A stretch of DNA of 64,000 nt from an uncultured Collinsella sp. (GTDB lineage: Bacteria; Actinomycetota; Coriobacteriia; Coriobacteriales; Coriobacteriaceae), in contig CABUPE010000008.1 of NCBI GenBank assembly GCA_902493515.1, forward strand, positions 9,689-73,688, given 5' to 3'. Of the stretch, positions 34,346 to 42,438 are shown in pieces. A program made the position numbers and the translations under genes. The notes under the pieces are model-generated. The model searched no databases and had not been told where the DNA came from. It saw only the letters and a program-made list of their open reading frames with translations. Within the stretch, counting starts at the first letter, position 1; every line of letters starts with the position of its first letter.

Positions 34346-35542
34346 TTACCTGCGGTTTTGTTCAATAGCAAGCATCTCGTCTTGAATATCTTCAAGTCCA
34401 AGATGGGTGTAAACGTTGTAGGTGGTGTTGATATCTGAGTGCCCCATAATGTATCTGAGCTTTGCTGGACTCATGCCAGCGCGTGCCATTCGGCTACAGA
34501 AAGTGTGCCTGAGCTGGTGCGGGGTTATATGAGGCAGCTCTTCCTTATAGATGCGGTTGTGCTTAATGACGGCGCGTTTGAGCCTATGCTCCCAATGCAG
34601 GGCAACGCATGGCATCTCATTCTTGTCTAGGCAGATGAAGCCCCTTACCCCATCAATAACAGGCTCTTCTTTTGGCTGCGCCCTCTGTCCGATGAGACTG
34701 TGGAAGGCCTTTTCGACAGAAGCGGTCATAGGGATATATCTCATACCAGATTTCGTCTTGGGTTCTTCAATGTAATACTGCATATCTCTCGCGCGATGAA
34801 GCTGCTTTTGAACACGTATACAGTGGCTATCGAAGTCAATGTCATCAAAGGTCAGGCCGCAGTATTCAGAAATTCTGAGTCCAGTGTTCAACAAGATAAA
34901 GTAAGTTTCAAAGTAGCGCGAAAAGTGATGATCCGAGCGCATGAACTCAAGGAATAGCCGTTCCTGTCTAACGCTTAACGATTCTCTGGATACCGTATCG
35001 TTGACCAGAACATTGATAAGTTCGAAGTTAAAAGGGTTGCGTCTTATAATTCCGCATTCTTCGGCCAGTTGGAAAGCTGGTCTGAGTACGCCTCGGATGC
35101 TACAGACGCTGCTATATCCCTTTCCAACATCTTGCTGAAGGTGGATAAGCCATTTCTTTGCGTCCAACACCGTAATGTTTGATATTTTGGCTTTGCTGAA
35201 GCTGTCTGTTTTCAGGTAATTGGTGATGGTTTTATAGGCGCTAACGGTTGTCTTTCGTACCGCAACCTTGGTTGCAAGGTAGTTCTCAACCAGAGTCATG
35301 ACGTTCATGTTCTCAGGTGCAATGTGGTCGAAGAGGTCTTTTTGAATCTGCTGTTCTTTCTGCCTTAAGCAGAGGTCTCTCTTTTTGCCGTGCGGCGCTT
35401 GGTCGTGAATTGTCAAAGTCCACGAATAGACAAAGCAGGTTTTTCCCATCCAATTGGTGTATTTGAACGAGTAGCGACCGTCTGGGCGCTGGCCTTCTCC
35501 GCGATGGAGAACTCGACCCTTGTTATCTTTCCTATTCGACAT
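34346..35542 (-). CDS. int: Tyrosine integrase, Tn916 type
   Basis: A 398-aa phage-integrase-family recombinase, close in length and layout to Int of Tn916. An arm-type DNA-binding N-terminus (RPDGRYSFKYTNWMGK) is followed by a core-binding domain (~90-170) and the catalytic domain. Active-site residues are R in NTGLRISEYCG, the lysine region PKTKSGMRYIP, HQLRH, GHSD and the nucleophile Y in TTYNVYTHL. GAAAGGAG lies upstream of the ATG. It sits next to attL and should drive integration into the phosphatase gene. No excisionase gene was recognised. Confidence 0.93.
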   Translation of the reverse strand: MSNRKDNKGRVLHRGEGQRPDGRYSFKYTNWMGKTCFVYSWTLTIHDQAPHGKKRDLCLRQKEQQIQKDLFDHIAPENMNVMTLVENYLATKVAVRKTTVSAYKTITNYLKTDSFSKAKISNITVLDAKKWLIHLQQDVGKGYSSVCSIRGVLRPAFQLAEECGIIRRNPFNFELINVLVNDTVSRESLSVRQERLFLEFMRSDHHFSRYFETYFILLNTGLRISEYCGLTFDDIDFDSHCIRVQKQLHRARDMQYYIEEPKTKSGMRYIPMTASVEKAFHSLIGQRAQPKEEPVIDGVRGFICLDKNEMPCVALHWEHRLKRAVIKHNRIYKEELPHITPHQLRHTFCSRMARAGMSPAKLRYIMGHSDINTTYNVYTHLGLEDIQDEMLAIEQNRR

Positions 35543-35895
35543 AGCTTGGATCTCCTTTCAGAGACTCAAGCACGACAACATGATTGTAGCTATGGGGTTG
35601 TCTATGCCATGGTAAAAGGGTTCGTTTATTGGGTTAAATCAAAGGAAATGAGGCCTATTTGCCCCGTTGAGGCTGGGGTTGGAGTAAGTGTCCATCGGTG
35701 CAATTCCAAGCCTTAATTTCGCTCTCAGCGTGCATTTTTGCTATAGGCTGAGCGGACATCAATTGAAATCGCAGTTTGATTGAGTCCTAATAGTTTCAAT
35801 GACTTTATAGGTCGCATGAATACAAAAGGCTGCGCAGCGTCAATGCTTGGGGCGCTGCGCAGCCGCTATTTCTTTAATTGGGCGAAGGGGAGAGT
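35543..35895. other. Intergenic region with terminator hairpin
   Basis: A 353-bp gap on the element. GGCTGCGCAGCG / CGCTGCGCAGCC (35828-35864) is a perfect 12-bp stem; on the minus strand it is followed by TTTTG, making it the terminator of the gene ending at 35896. Near the integrase start GACAAC / GTTGTC arms form a weak hairpin. No gene is supported. Confidence 0.6.
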
Positions 35896-37158
35896 CTAGT
35901 TCTCTAATTGAGTGAATTGAATGCTGCCGCCCTCGTTCTCGGTGTCTTCGTCTGTCAAGACAAGGTAGACGCTCCAGTTCTCATCGGTGGTTTGCCACCA
36001 TCTGTAGCTGTACATGTCGTTGCCCTTGTTGTATTGGGATAAGTCTTTGGTCTCGTATTCGTTGCCGAAATAGGATGCGATGGTGTTGACGGCGTAATCT
36101 CTATCGGAGGCGTAGTCGCTTAGAGACCATTTGAAAAAGAGATTATCAACTTTGTTGGTGTCCTTATCTACGTCGTATAGAAATTCTCCGTCAATCCCGA
36201 GAAAGGTAACCTTCTCGCGTAAATCGACGCCATCCATTTCTGCGCTTGGAATTGCCTTTTTAACGTATTGAGCGGTCTGCCCGATATATTTCAACCTCTC
36301 TCGCACTTGGTCAAGGTCTTTATTAACGGTGTCATGGTCAAGCGGCGTTTTGGTTTCCGTGGGTGCGGCTGCGGTCGCGATAATGGATGCTTGCAGAAGG
36401 GTATACCCACCGTTTTTTGTCCTGCTGTAGGTGAAGCCGTTCCTGCTTGCCGCGCCCTGCTCATCGATTTCTTTGACGATTTCACCGACCGAATCCCAGT
36501 CAAGTGACGGGTCGCATGCCTCAATCATCGCCACAAGGAAGCGTGCCATCTTTTTGTCATAGCTACTTTGGTTGTTGTCGAGCATGACAACGATGCCGTA
36601 GTTGAGAGGTTCTGTATAGAGAAGGGTTGGGTCGAGGTTCTTGTCCTTTAGTGAAAAGGAGAGCTGCCCCGTCATCTCGTCATTCGAGTCATTAATTGAA
36701 TAGACAGTCAGTTTGTAGTCGTATTCTTCGTGCACTGTAAAATCGCTGTCGTTAAGCTCTCGAAGTCTTTTTTCGAAAACCTTCGAGTAGGTGTCTGGGC
36801 ATATGGTCAGCTTTTCGTTCTCCAGAAACGAGGTAACCTTCTCTGTCTTTTTCTCAATTGTTTTCTCGCAGCGAGAACATGTTTTGACATAGACCCTTTC
36901 GGAGAACGTGGAGTCGAATCCATCGTCTTTCCAGTCCTCGAGTTTGTGACCCAGCGGATCGCCCTCTGTTGCCCCACATTCCTTGCAGGTCTTAGGTTTG
37001 GTGCAGGTCGCTTTCTTCCATTTATGAGTGTGGAAAATGTTGAGTGTTGCACTCGAATTCGGTTCTGCGGCAAGGTTGGGCACTAAAGCAATCGCGCAAA
37101 CTAATACGAGGGCAATCGTAACTAAGAGGGCTAGTTGTTTGTTCGTTGGCTTCTTCAT
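35896..37158 (-). CDS. Secreted or membrane-anchored protein with N-terminal Cys motif, function unknown
   Basis: A 420-aa protein not recognised beyond local features. Residues 1-30 are a signal or anchor sequence (KKPTNKQLALLVTIALVLV). There follows HTHKWKKATCTKPKTCKECG and EGDPLGHKLEDW, a Cys motif seen in many secreted Gram-positive proteins, with a second pair in VKTCSRCEKTIEKK. The rest is polar and rich in D, K and Y. The ATG at 37158 is chosen because AAGGAG lies upstream, inside a hairpin stem. It is preceded by a ~230-nt structured leader and followed by a terminator, so it is monocistronic cargo of the element. Confidence 0.65.
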   Translation of the reverse strand: MKKPTNKQLALLVTIALVLVCAIALVPNLAAEPNSSATLNIFHTHKWKKATCTKPKTCKECGATEGDPLGHKLEDWKDDGFDSTFSERVYVKTCSRCEKTIEKKTEKVTSFLENEKLTICPDTYSKVFEKRLRELNDSDFTVHEEYDYKLTVYSINDSNDEMTGQLSFSLKDKNLDPTLLYTEPLNYGIVVMLDNNQSSYDKKMARFLVAMIEACDPSLDWDSVGEIVKEIDEQGAASRNGFTYSRTKNGGYTLLQASIIATAAAPTETKTPLDHDTVNKDLDQVRERLKYIGQTAQYVKKAIPSAEMDGVDLREKVTFLGIDGEFLYDVDKDTNKVDNLFFKWSLSDYASDRDYAVNTIASYFGNEYETKDLSQYNKGNDMYSYRWWQTTDENWSVYLVLTDEDTENEGGSIQFTQLEN

Positions 37159-37387
37159 CCGCTCTCCTTCCAAAGGTATCCCGACAACCGTGGAAGGGGA
37201 GAAGCACATCATTGCAATTAAGCGATGTGGAGGACACCTACCACAGTTACCACACCGCAAGGCTTCACATGCATATGCGAACAGACCTTGAAAGGCGGGT
37301 GCCCTCCAATTCGCCTGTTTGCATACGCAAAGCGGCAGCTATGCCATTGTGAAGCTCCATCCAAATATATGGATGTTGCGGTGTGGT
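37159..37387 (-). ncRNA. Candidate structured leader RNA, copy A
   Basis: Read on the minus strand the leader has a 12-bp perfect outer stem (37376-37387 with 37249-37260), a nested GCTTCACA stem (37348-37356 with 37261-37269), a 15-bp arm (37315-37329 with 37270-37284) and a small ATCCAAATATATGGAT hairpin. Then comes the single-stranded AACTGTGG, a TCCTCC motif, another hairpin and finally CCTTCCA...TGGAAGG (37166-37197, 18-nt loop) that overlaps the ribosome binding site. The same parts in the same order stand before the gene at 41736. Confidence 0.6.
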
Positions 37388-37935
37388 AGATGAGATTGTA
37401 TCAAGGGGATGAGCTTTCATGCGATACAAAGACGCGAACGGTATTGCCTCCTGCCTGCATCTCTCAGAACCTCTAGATTCAAGGCGCTCTTGGCAGTTAA
37501 CGGCTTTTTCGATATCAACAGGAATTTGACATTGAAAGTAATCCATTTGGCGTAGGGGCTAGCGGACGGTGGGATTTCATCTACCTGTCATGTTGAGTTC
37601 AACTACATAGTGGCTAAACGGGAAGACAAAGCGCTTTCAAGGTGTAAATATGCCCCCATACCTGTTGTTAAAAACAGCTAGCTGTCACGGTTGGTTCATT
37701 TGAGATTGGTTCAACGACCCTGTTTGCGTGTGGATAGTTTTCATCGGTCAATTTTGAACACGTAGCACGGTTCAATGCCAGTCGTTCACCCCCCCCCTAC
37801 TAGTTTTTCGGTATCTATTATTTCTAATTTCTAATTTAAATAATTAACAAAATAGCGTTCTAAACGTGCTATATAGCTATATACCAGCGAAAATAATAAA
37901 CCATGTATATATTAAATAAATGATATAATAGTGGT
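37388..37935. other. AT-rich non-coding region of the element, possible replication origin
   Basis: About 550 bp with no supported gene. The last 150 bp next to the primase-helicase gene is very AT-rich, holds a run of nine C (near 37790), direct TTTCTAATTTCTAATTTAA repeats and the palindrome TATATAGCTATATA (near 37869). GGTTCA-type short repeats occur at 37690-37790. A position beside the rep/primase gene would fit an origin, but no clear iterons were proven. Confidence 0.35.
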
Positions 37936-40086
37936 CTAATGTGTTCGCGCGACGTAAACCCTGACGCCATTTGAGCTTTTTGTGCTCAGGTCGGCATGGG
38001 TGCACAGCTTCTTTGAGAAGGCGCTTTTTCCCAGTGGTTCGATGCCGTTGTTTTTACACCAAGCATCGTACGAAGAGAAAATATCTGTATTGGTTTTCCC
38101 CACAATCGAAGCCGCGCTGGAGTTCGTGCCATCAAGGAAAGCGCGTACCGAGTCGTTATCATTGATGATGTCGTTTGCCATTTTTTGAGATAACGAATTT
38201 GCCGTCAATGATAGTTTTGACCTGCATCGGCGTAGAGCTTCCACGGCTTTTGCAATGGCGTATTCTAGGCAGACTTCATTTTTCAACTTCTCACCGAGGC
38301 GTGGATCAAACCCCTTATCGGAGGGAGTGAACCTTGCCGATAAAGGTATCGGGTGAATTCTTCTTTCAAAACCGTATGTTCCGTCTGCGAACTTTGGTAT
38401 CTCATTGCATGAGTAAATCAAGGTCGCATAAGGCTTGAATTGGAACGTTGCGCCTCCCTTGTACTGATCGTTCACTGTGTCTCCAGTCACGAATTTCTTC
38501 ATGACGGCACAGGCTTTTCCATTGACGTAGTCGTTAGAGATGTCATCTCCGATTAGAGCGAGCTTGCCCATTGCGGGAACGAGCTGAAATTTCTCGCCCA
38601 AATCGCAGATAGATAGAGAGAAGCAATTGTCTTCTCCGAGCATATGCCCAAGCATGTCAAGTAACGTGCTTTTACCATTTGCTCCAGAGCCCTGAAGCAA
38701 TATCATTCGCGAAACGTCATGACCGCGATAGAGAGCCAACCCGAACATCTCCCAGAGGTTTGCGACGACAGCCTCGTTGTTCTGGGCGATACTGTAGAAA
38801 GTAGAATCTACAAGCTCAGATTTTGCTTTGGGGTTCCAATTGTGTGGGATCTCGTTAAGGAGTAGATAATCGCATGGGTTATCCACTAGCTGTCCTGTAT
38901 CGATATCCAGCACGCCGTTTTTAAAACGAATGAATCTTGGATCCGCTTGACGCTTGTTTGGAGCCATCAAATGAAGGTAGTCCATCACCTCCTTGCGGTA
39001 ACTACCTTTTGCATCCTTTCGATTGTTCAAAATGGCACGGTAGATGGCATTCTGACCGTACTCATAGTTACCCTTAACCTTGATTGCGGGCGTTCCTTCA
39101 ACGAAGCAAGCATCTTGTTGATTTATCAGTAAGTCACCCATTTCGTTGAAGCCAAGCTTTTCGTCCTTTTCAGCCGCTTGCTTCTTGGGACATTTTTCTA
39201 GGAACGTCTCAAGATATGAATCTGCATTGACTTCTGTATAGAGTAGTTGTTGAGTATTCACGCCACGAGTGGCACCAGCAAGGCGAGTCAGTCTTGACGG
39301 GTTCTTGTTCGCAGAGTCGCAGGGGCTTCCATATTTGGCCTCAAGCGCCCCGTGCAGCTCTACCACCTTGCGCTTGTAGTCTTTTGCGTTTGATGCGTCG
39401 ACACGCACTATGGCATGAACGGATTTATTGCCAGAATCTGTCATCGACAGAATGGGCAGGCCAGAGTCGAGTAGCCGTTCGATTTGTTCTTCTTTTGAGA
39501 TGTCATCGTACTCGATAAGAGCATTTCGAAATGAAGTGACATTCTCGTTTAGACGTCGCCCTACCTTCATCGGGTTTACGCAAAAAAGGATTCCTGCCTG
39601 TGAGTTGTATTCAGGGAACACTTCTTCAATCGAGTTAGCGTTTCGCAGCTTTTCAATCAGCTTGTAAGCATTGTGGAATTCGGGCTTTCCATTTGGGAGC
39701 CACTTTCCCTCATCGCTTTTGTGAAAATGCGTGTTGAAACAAATGATATCGCTAGCTGAAAACAATGCCTCAAGCTGGAGTGCGGCCTGCTCGGCACTGG
39801 AAAGATCGGCAGATATTTGTTGAGGGGGATTTCCTTTGCGCTCGGTTCCTAGCGGTTTGTTGGAGCCCCAGTTCAAGACATTTTGGATGATGCGACTGAT
39901 TTCATCGTCATCCAATGGAGGGTTGCAACGCATCTTGTTTGCCTGATGCATCAAATCGGTGATCGTGGATGAGTTTTTACGTTCCTTTTTTAGTTGGATA
40001 CCGTAGGAGAAGATGGTCGAATTGCGCTTGCCTTCGTTAATAGTCGTGGGGAGCGAATCGGTCGCCGCGGAATTTATTTCTGCCAT
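37936..40086 (-). CDS. Primase-helicase (P4/D5 type, SF3 helicase)
   Basis: A 716-aa replication protein. A PriCT-like helical segment (~35-75) is followed by an AEP primase-like region with IEYDDISKEEQ and SGNKSVHAIVRV (~210-250), a D5_N region, and the SF3 helicase with Walker A LLQGSGANGKSTLLD (~470), Walker B LIGDDIS and YSCNEIPKFADG (sensor). The C-terminus resembles the winged-helix tail of phage/plasmid primases. The ATG at 40086 follows AAAGGA. It should unwind and prime the element's DNA after excision; satellite phages and small integrative elements commonly carry such a protein. Confidence 0.88.
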   Translation of the reverse strand: MAEINSAATDSLPTTINEGKRNSTIFSYGIQLKKERKNSSTITDLMHQANKMRCNPPLDDDEISRIIQNVLNWGSNKPLGTERKGNPPQQISADLSSAEQAALQLEALFSASDIICFNTHFHKSDEGKWLPNGKPEFHNAYKLIEKLRNANSIEEVFPEYNSQAGILFCVNPMKVGRRLNENVTSFRNALIEYDDISKEEQIERLLDSGLPILSMTDSGNKSVHAIVRVDASNAKDYKRKVVELHGALEAKYGSPCDSANKNPSRLTRLAGATRGVNTQQLLYTEVNADSYLETFLEKCPKKQAAEKDEKLGFNEMGDLLINQQDACFVEGTPAIKVKGNYEYGQNAIYRAILNNRKDAKGSYRKEVMDYLHLMAPNKRQADPRFIRFKNGVLDIDTGQLVDNPCDYLLLNEIPHNWNPKAKSELVDSTFYSIAQNNEAVVANLWEMFGLALYRGHDVSRMILLQGSGANGKSTLLDMLGHMLGEDNCFSLSICDLGEKFQLVPAMGKLALIGDDISNDYVNGKACAVMKKFVTGDTVNDQYKGGATFQFKPYATLIYSCNEIPKFADGTYGFERRIHPIPLSARFTPSDKGFDPRLGEKLKNEVCLEYAIAKAVEALRRCRSKLSLTANSLSQKMANDIINDNDSVRAFLDGTNSSAASIVGKTNTDIFSSYDAWCKNNGIEPLGKSAFSKKLCTHADLSTKSSNGVRVYVARTH

Positions 40087-40542
40087 ATATTTGTTTCCTT
40101 TCAAAGAGTAAATAGGTCTTTGAGCTGGTGAAAGCTGCCTTTTGTTGTTCAACGGTGTTGAGACACATGTCTCTTGTCCCTTGCGTTTGAGCTATTTGAC
40201 TTACGTTTTTGACTAGCTGGCTATTTGCATATCTTGAAAAGTGGCGGGTTATTTTGTCTAGGCATGAGGCCTCCTAACAAGTTGATAAAACGTTTTAACT
40301 GTTTATGAGTATAACTGAAATGTGAAGAAGAACAAGAGAAAATATGGAAATTTCTGTATTACAGTTGACAAAAGAAAAGGAGAATGGGTTTAAACAGCCT
40401 TATAACTAAGCAGAATGTGAGCGGAAAAAGTTTTGCCAAAAGAAACAGCAGTCTAAAAAACATTTGATTTTTAGACTGCTGTTTCTTGCAATGTTTGCCC
40501 AGTTAAATTAGTCTAATAATATAGTCTAAAAAGGAGGGGCAA
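40087..40542. promoter_or_regulatory. Divergent control region of primase and recombinase, with 20-bp hairpin
   Basis: A 456-bp AT-rich region. AAGAAACAGCAGTCTAAAAA and its exact complement (40440-40459 / 40468-40487) form a 20-bp hairpin with an 8-nt loop. Just past it TAGTCTAA occurs twice with a 13-bp period (40509 and 40522), next to the recombinase ribosome binding site AAGGAGG. TTGACA at 40365 with TTTAAA at 40389 (18-bp gap) is a possible promoter. A 21-codon ORF at 40344 lacks a good ribosome binding site. On the primase side an AAAGA...TCTTTG hairpin overlaps its ribosome binding site. Confidence 0.5.
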
Positions 40543-41103
40543 ATGAAGTATGGCTATGGCAGGGTTAGCACTGGCAAAGATGCCCAGAAGTTTGACCGTC
40601 AAGAAGATCAGCTAAAAGATGCAGGATGTGAACTCATTTTTCTTGAGCGCGTTAGCGGTACTTCAAAAAATAAACCCGAGTTGCAAAGGTTGCTGAGCGA
40701 ACTTCAGGATGGGGACGAATTGGTGTGTGTCTCTATTGACCGTTTGGGTCGCTCAACCCAGCAGGTGTTGAGTCTCGTTAATAAGCTGGAAGAAATGGGA
40801 GTTGGCTTGACGAGTCTTAAAGAAGGATTTCAGGCAAACACACCGCAGGGAAGATTTTTTCTTACTATCGTTGCTGCATTTTCCGAACTTGAAGTAGAAA
40901 TGTGCCGTAGCAGAGTGAACGATGGCCTAGAGGCAGCGAGGCGCAGGGGCAAGAAGCTGGGGAGGCCTCGTAGGGATATGGATACTGCAATTAAGATGTG
41001 GCAGTCCAAGGATTACTCCATTACCGAAATATGCGAGGCAGTTGGTTGTTCGAGGCAGACGTTATATAACGCCATAGGTCGGGCGGGTGTTTCGAGAGAT
41101 TGA
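40543..41103 (+). CDS. Serine recombinase (resolvase/invertase)
   Basis: A 186-aa small serine recombinase of the Hin/Tn3-resolvase size. The catalytic serine is S9 in YGYGRVSTGKD, the conserved arginines are in VSIDRLGRST (~66-74), and MCRSRVNDGLEAARRRGKKLGRP leads into a C-terminal HTH (YSITEICEAVGCSRQTLYNAI). AAGGAGG precedes the ATG. The only plus-strand gene of the element. It may resolve dimers, invert a segment or bind the nearby TAGTCTAA repeats. Confidence 0.92.
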   Translation: MKYGYGRVSTGKDAQKFDRQEDQLKDAGCELIFLERVSGTSKNKPELQRLLSELQDGDELVCVSIDRLGRSTQQVLSLVNKLEEMGVGLTSLKEGFQANTPQGRFFLTIVAAFSELEVEMCRSRVNDGLEAARRRGKKLGRPRRDMDTAIKMWQSKDYSITEICEAVGCSRQTLYNAIGRAGVSRD

Positions 41104-41107
41104 CGGC

Positions 41108-41140
41108 ATAAAAAAGGGGGCCGATTTTGATGTGGCCCCC
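41108..41140 (-). terminator. Terminator for the small-gene operon
   Basis: GGGGGCC and GGCCCCC form a stem around an 11-nt loop; minus-strand reading ends in CCCCCTTTTTTATG. It can also stop the plus-strand recombinase transcript. Confidence 0.75.
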
Positions 41141-41237
41141 TGGGGTTGTAGTTTTGGCTGCAATCGTGCCGCTCAACATGAAATGCTCGGTGGATAATGC
41201 GGAAGGGTGTTTTACCCGAACTGCCTTTGGATCAATT

Positions 41238-41723
41238 CTATTCGAGGCTGCTCCAAGTTTTTCCATTATCGGTTGAATAGGAATCGAGCTTTCCGTCTCC
41301 ATCGTTATCCACGGCTTTGTTGCCATTGCCGTCAGCAATTGCTCCAGTTCCATCGGCATTTTTATGAATGGCGTACTCCCCATCGGTGTCGATATAGTCT
41401 GTGCCACCGTCTTCCGAGTCAGACTTTAGATACGTTTTGCCGTCATCCGTATCAACCCAATCGTCCTCATCTAATAATGTGCTCGATGATGAGCTGGAGT
41501 GAGAAGAATAATCATCATCGTCATCGTAGCCCTCATCGTCTTCGTCATAGGCGGCAGAAGAAGAGGGGCTTGACGAATCATTGAAAGAATTCAATATGCA
41601 AGCACAGCTGGTGATGAATAGGGCACAAAGAAGGCAGACGGCAAGCATAGCCAGCAATGTCTTTTTAAAGCGCGTTGCAAACTTTGCGCTTTCACTTTCG
41701 GTGTCAGTGTTTTCGTCCGTCAT
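41238..41723 (-). CDS. Acidic single-pass membrane protein, unknown
   Basis: A 161-aa protein. A short cytoplasmic start is followed by one membrane segment (~24-46, LLAMLAVCLLCALFITSC) and an extracellular region that is extremely Asp/Ser-rich (DEDDEGYDDDDDYSSHSSSS). The C-terminal ~70 residues repeat D-x-D-G units (DTDDGKTYL, DTDGEYAIH, DNDGDGKLD), which resemble calcium-binding loops. The cysteines at the end of the hydrophobic segment (ITSCAC) might be lipidated but the N-terminus is not a clean signal. It starts 12 nt after the preceding gene, whose stop overlaps its ribosome binding site. Confidence 0.6.
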   Translation of the reverse strand: MTDENTDTESESAKFATRFKKTLLAMLAVCLLCALFITSCACILNSFNDSSSPSSSAAYDEDDEGYDDDDDYSSHSSSSSSTLLDEDDWVDTDDGKTYLKSDSEDGGTDYIDTDGEYAIHKNADGTGAIADGNGNKAVDNDGDGKLDSYSTDNGKTWSSLE

Positions 41724-41735
41724 GGGTGTCATCCC

Positions 41736-41948
41736 TTACGCATCGTAGTCTTCGCGGAATCCGCAGTTCTGGCAGTAATACGTCTTTTTCTTCTTGCCAA
41801 GTGCTCCGCCCACGAGGCCAATGGGGCCTAAAAGCAGACCTCCAGCAGCGGCTTTTCCCACACTGAAGCCTTTATTAGATTCACCTGTGCATTTCCAACC
41901 TGTGCGCTCTCCGCAAGATGGGCATTGTGCTGGTGCTTTGTTTGCCAT
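41736..41948 (-). CDS. Small zinc-ribbon protein with glycine-rich hydrophobic centre
   Basis: A 70-aa protein. CPSCGERTGWKC near the N-terminus and YYCQNCGF near the C-terminus are the two halves of a zinc ribbon. Between them lies a Gly-rich hydrophobic stretch (GKAAAGGLLLGPIGLVGGAL) followed by GKKKK. Similar small proteins of unknown function are common in Gram-positive genomes. The ATG at 41948 follows GGAAGGATGA, which lies in a hairpin. First gene of a two-gene operon under a structured leader. Confidence 0.7.
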   Translation of the reverse strand: MANKAPAQCPSCGERTGWKCTGESNKGFSVGKAAAGGLLLGPIGLVGGALGKKKKTYYCQNCGFREDYDA

Positions 41949-42176
41949 AAAAATCATCCTTCCATTGGCGTAACGGGAACCGTGGAAGGAGGCTCATCCG
42001 AAGTACGGAATGTGCAGCACGAAAAGGAGGAGTATCCACCCACAGTTGCTACACAGCTCCGAGCGCTTCGCAATAGCACGAACCAGCAAGGAGAAAGGGC
42101 AAATACCCCTCCTTGTCGCTGGTTGAGTGTCTTCGGTTGTGAAGCGCGAGCATTAAAAATGCTAGAGCTGTGTAGC
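41949..42176 (-). ncRNA. Candidate structured leader RNA, copy B
   Basis: Minus-strand leader with a 12-bp perfect outer stem (42165-42176 with 42048-42059), a nested GCGCTTC-GCAA stem (42137-42147 with 42063-42073) and an AACCAGCAAGGAG arm (42109-42124 with 42081-42093). Next come AACTGTGG, TCCTCC, a TTCCG / CGGA hairpin and CCTTCCA...TGGAAGG (41958-41989, 18-nt loop) at the ribosome binding site. Arms differ in sequence from copy A but pair in the same places, which is covariation-like support. Confidence 0.6.
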
Positions 42177-42373
42177 AGGTACAACTCTAGCATGCTGATA
42201 AGCAATTTAATCTACTGACCTGTTGAACGGTCGAAAAAGTAGGCTGTTGTGAAAAGCGGAACCATCTGGCCTGTCGTGCCTGAGCCTCTATGAGTAGTAA
42301 AAAGGTAGTAGGTCAGATGATTTGAATGGTTAATATGCCTGATAATCAGCGGTTATGTTGTCCTCGACAGATA

Positions 42374-42420
42374 TTTCCATAGCAGATAAAAAGAATGCGT
42401 TGCATGAGCGGCTTCCTTTC
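42374..42420. repeat. Right attachment-site repeat (attR) with phosphatase gene remnant
   Basis: 47 bp identical to 34032-34078. On the minus strand it starts a 19-codon remnant (ATG at 42405) reading MQRILFICYGNICRG before stopping inside the element. Beyond the identical core the codons for N, C and R differ only synonymously from the intact gene, so the element carries its own diverged version of the active-site codons. Confidence 0.85.
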
Positions 42421-42438
42421 TAGGCGGTCGCGCAGGGC

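Larger units (their letters stand above)
34032..42420. mobile_element. Integrated element (~8.3 kb) in the 5' end of the tyrosine phosphatase gene
   Basis: Identical 47-bp repeats bound the region (34032-34078 and 42374-42420), with a further CAGAT match beyond one mismatch. A tyrosine integrase lies next to the left repeat. Inside are a primase-helicase of the satellite/plasmid type, a serine recombinase and small membrane proteins; base composition is clearly more AT-rich than the flanks. No conjugation, capsid or resistance gene is present, so it is best described as a small integrative or satellite-like element. 34079-34144 is GC-rich and holds half a chromosomal palindrome, so the exact left junction is open. 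Confidence 0.85.

Noticed and set aside
40344..40409. 21-codon ORF upstream of the serine recombinase
   Set aside because: Weak ribosome binding site and no recognisable motif; left as a note in the region description.
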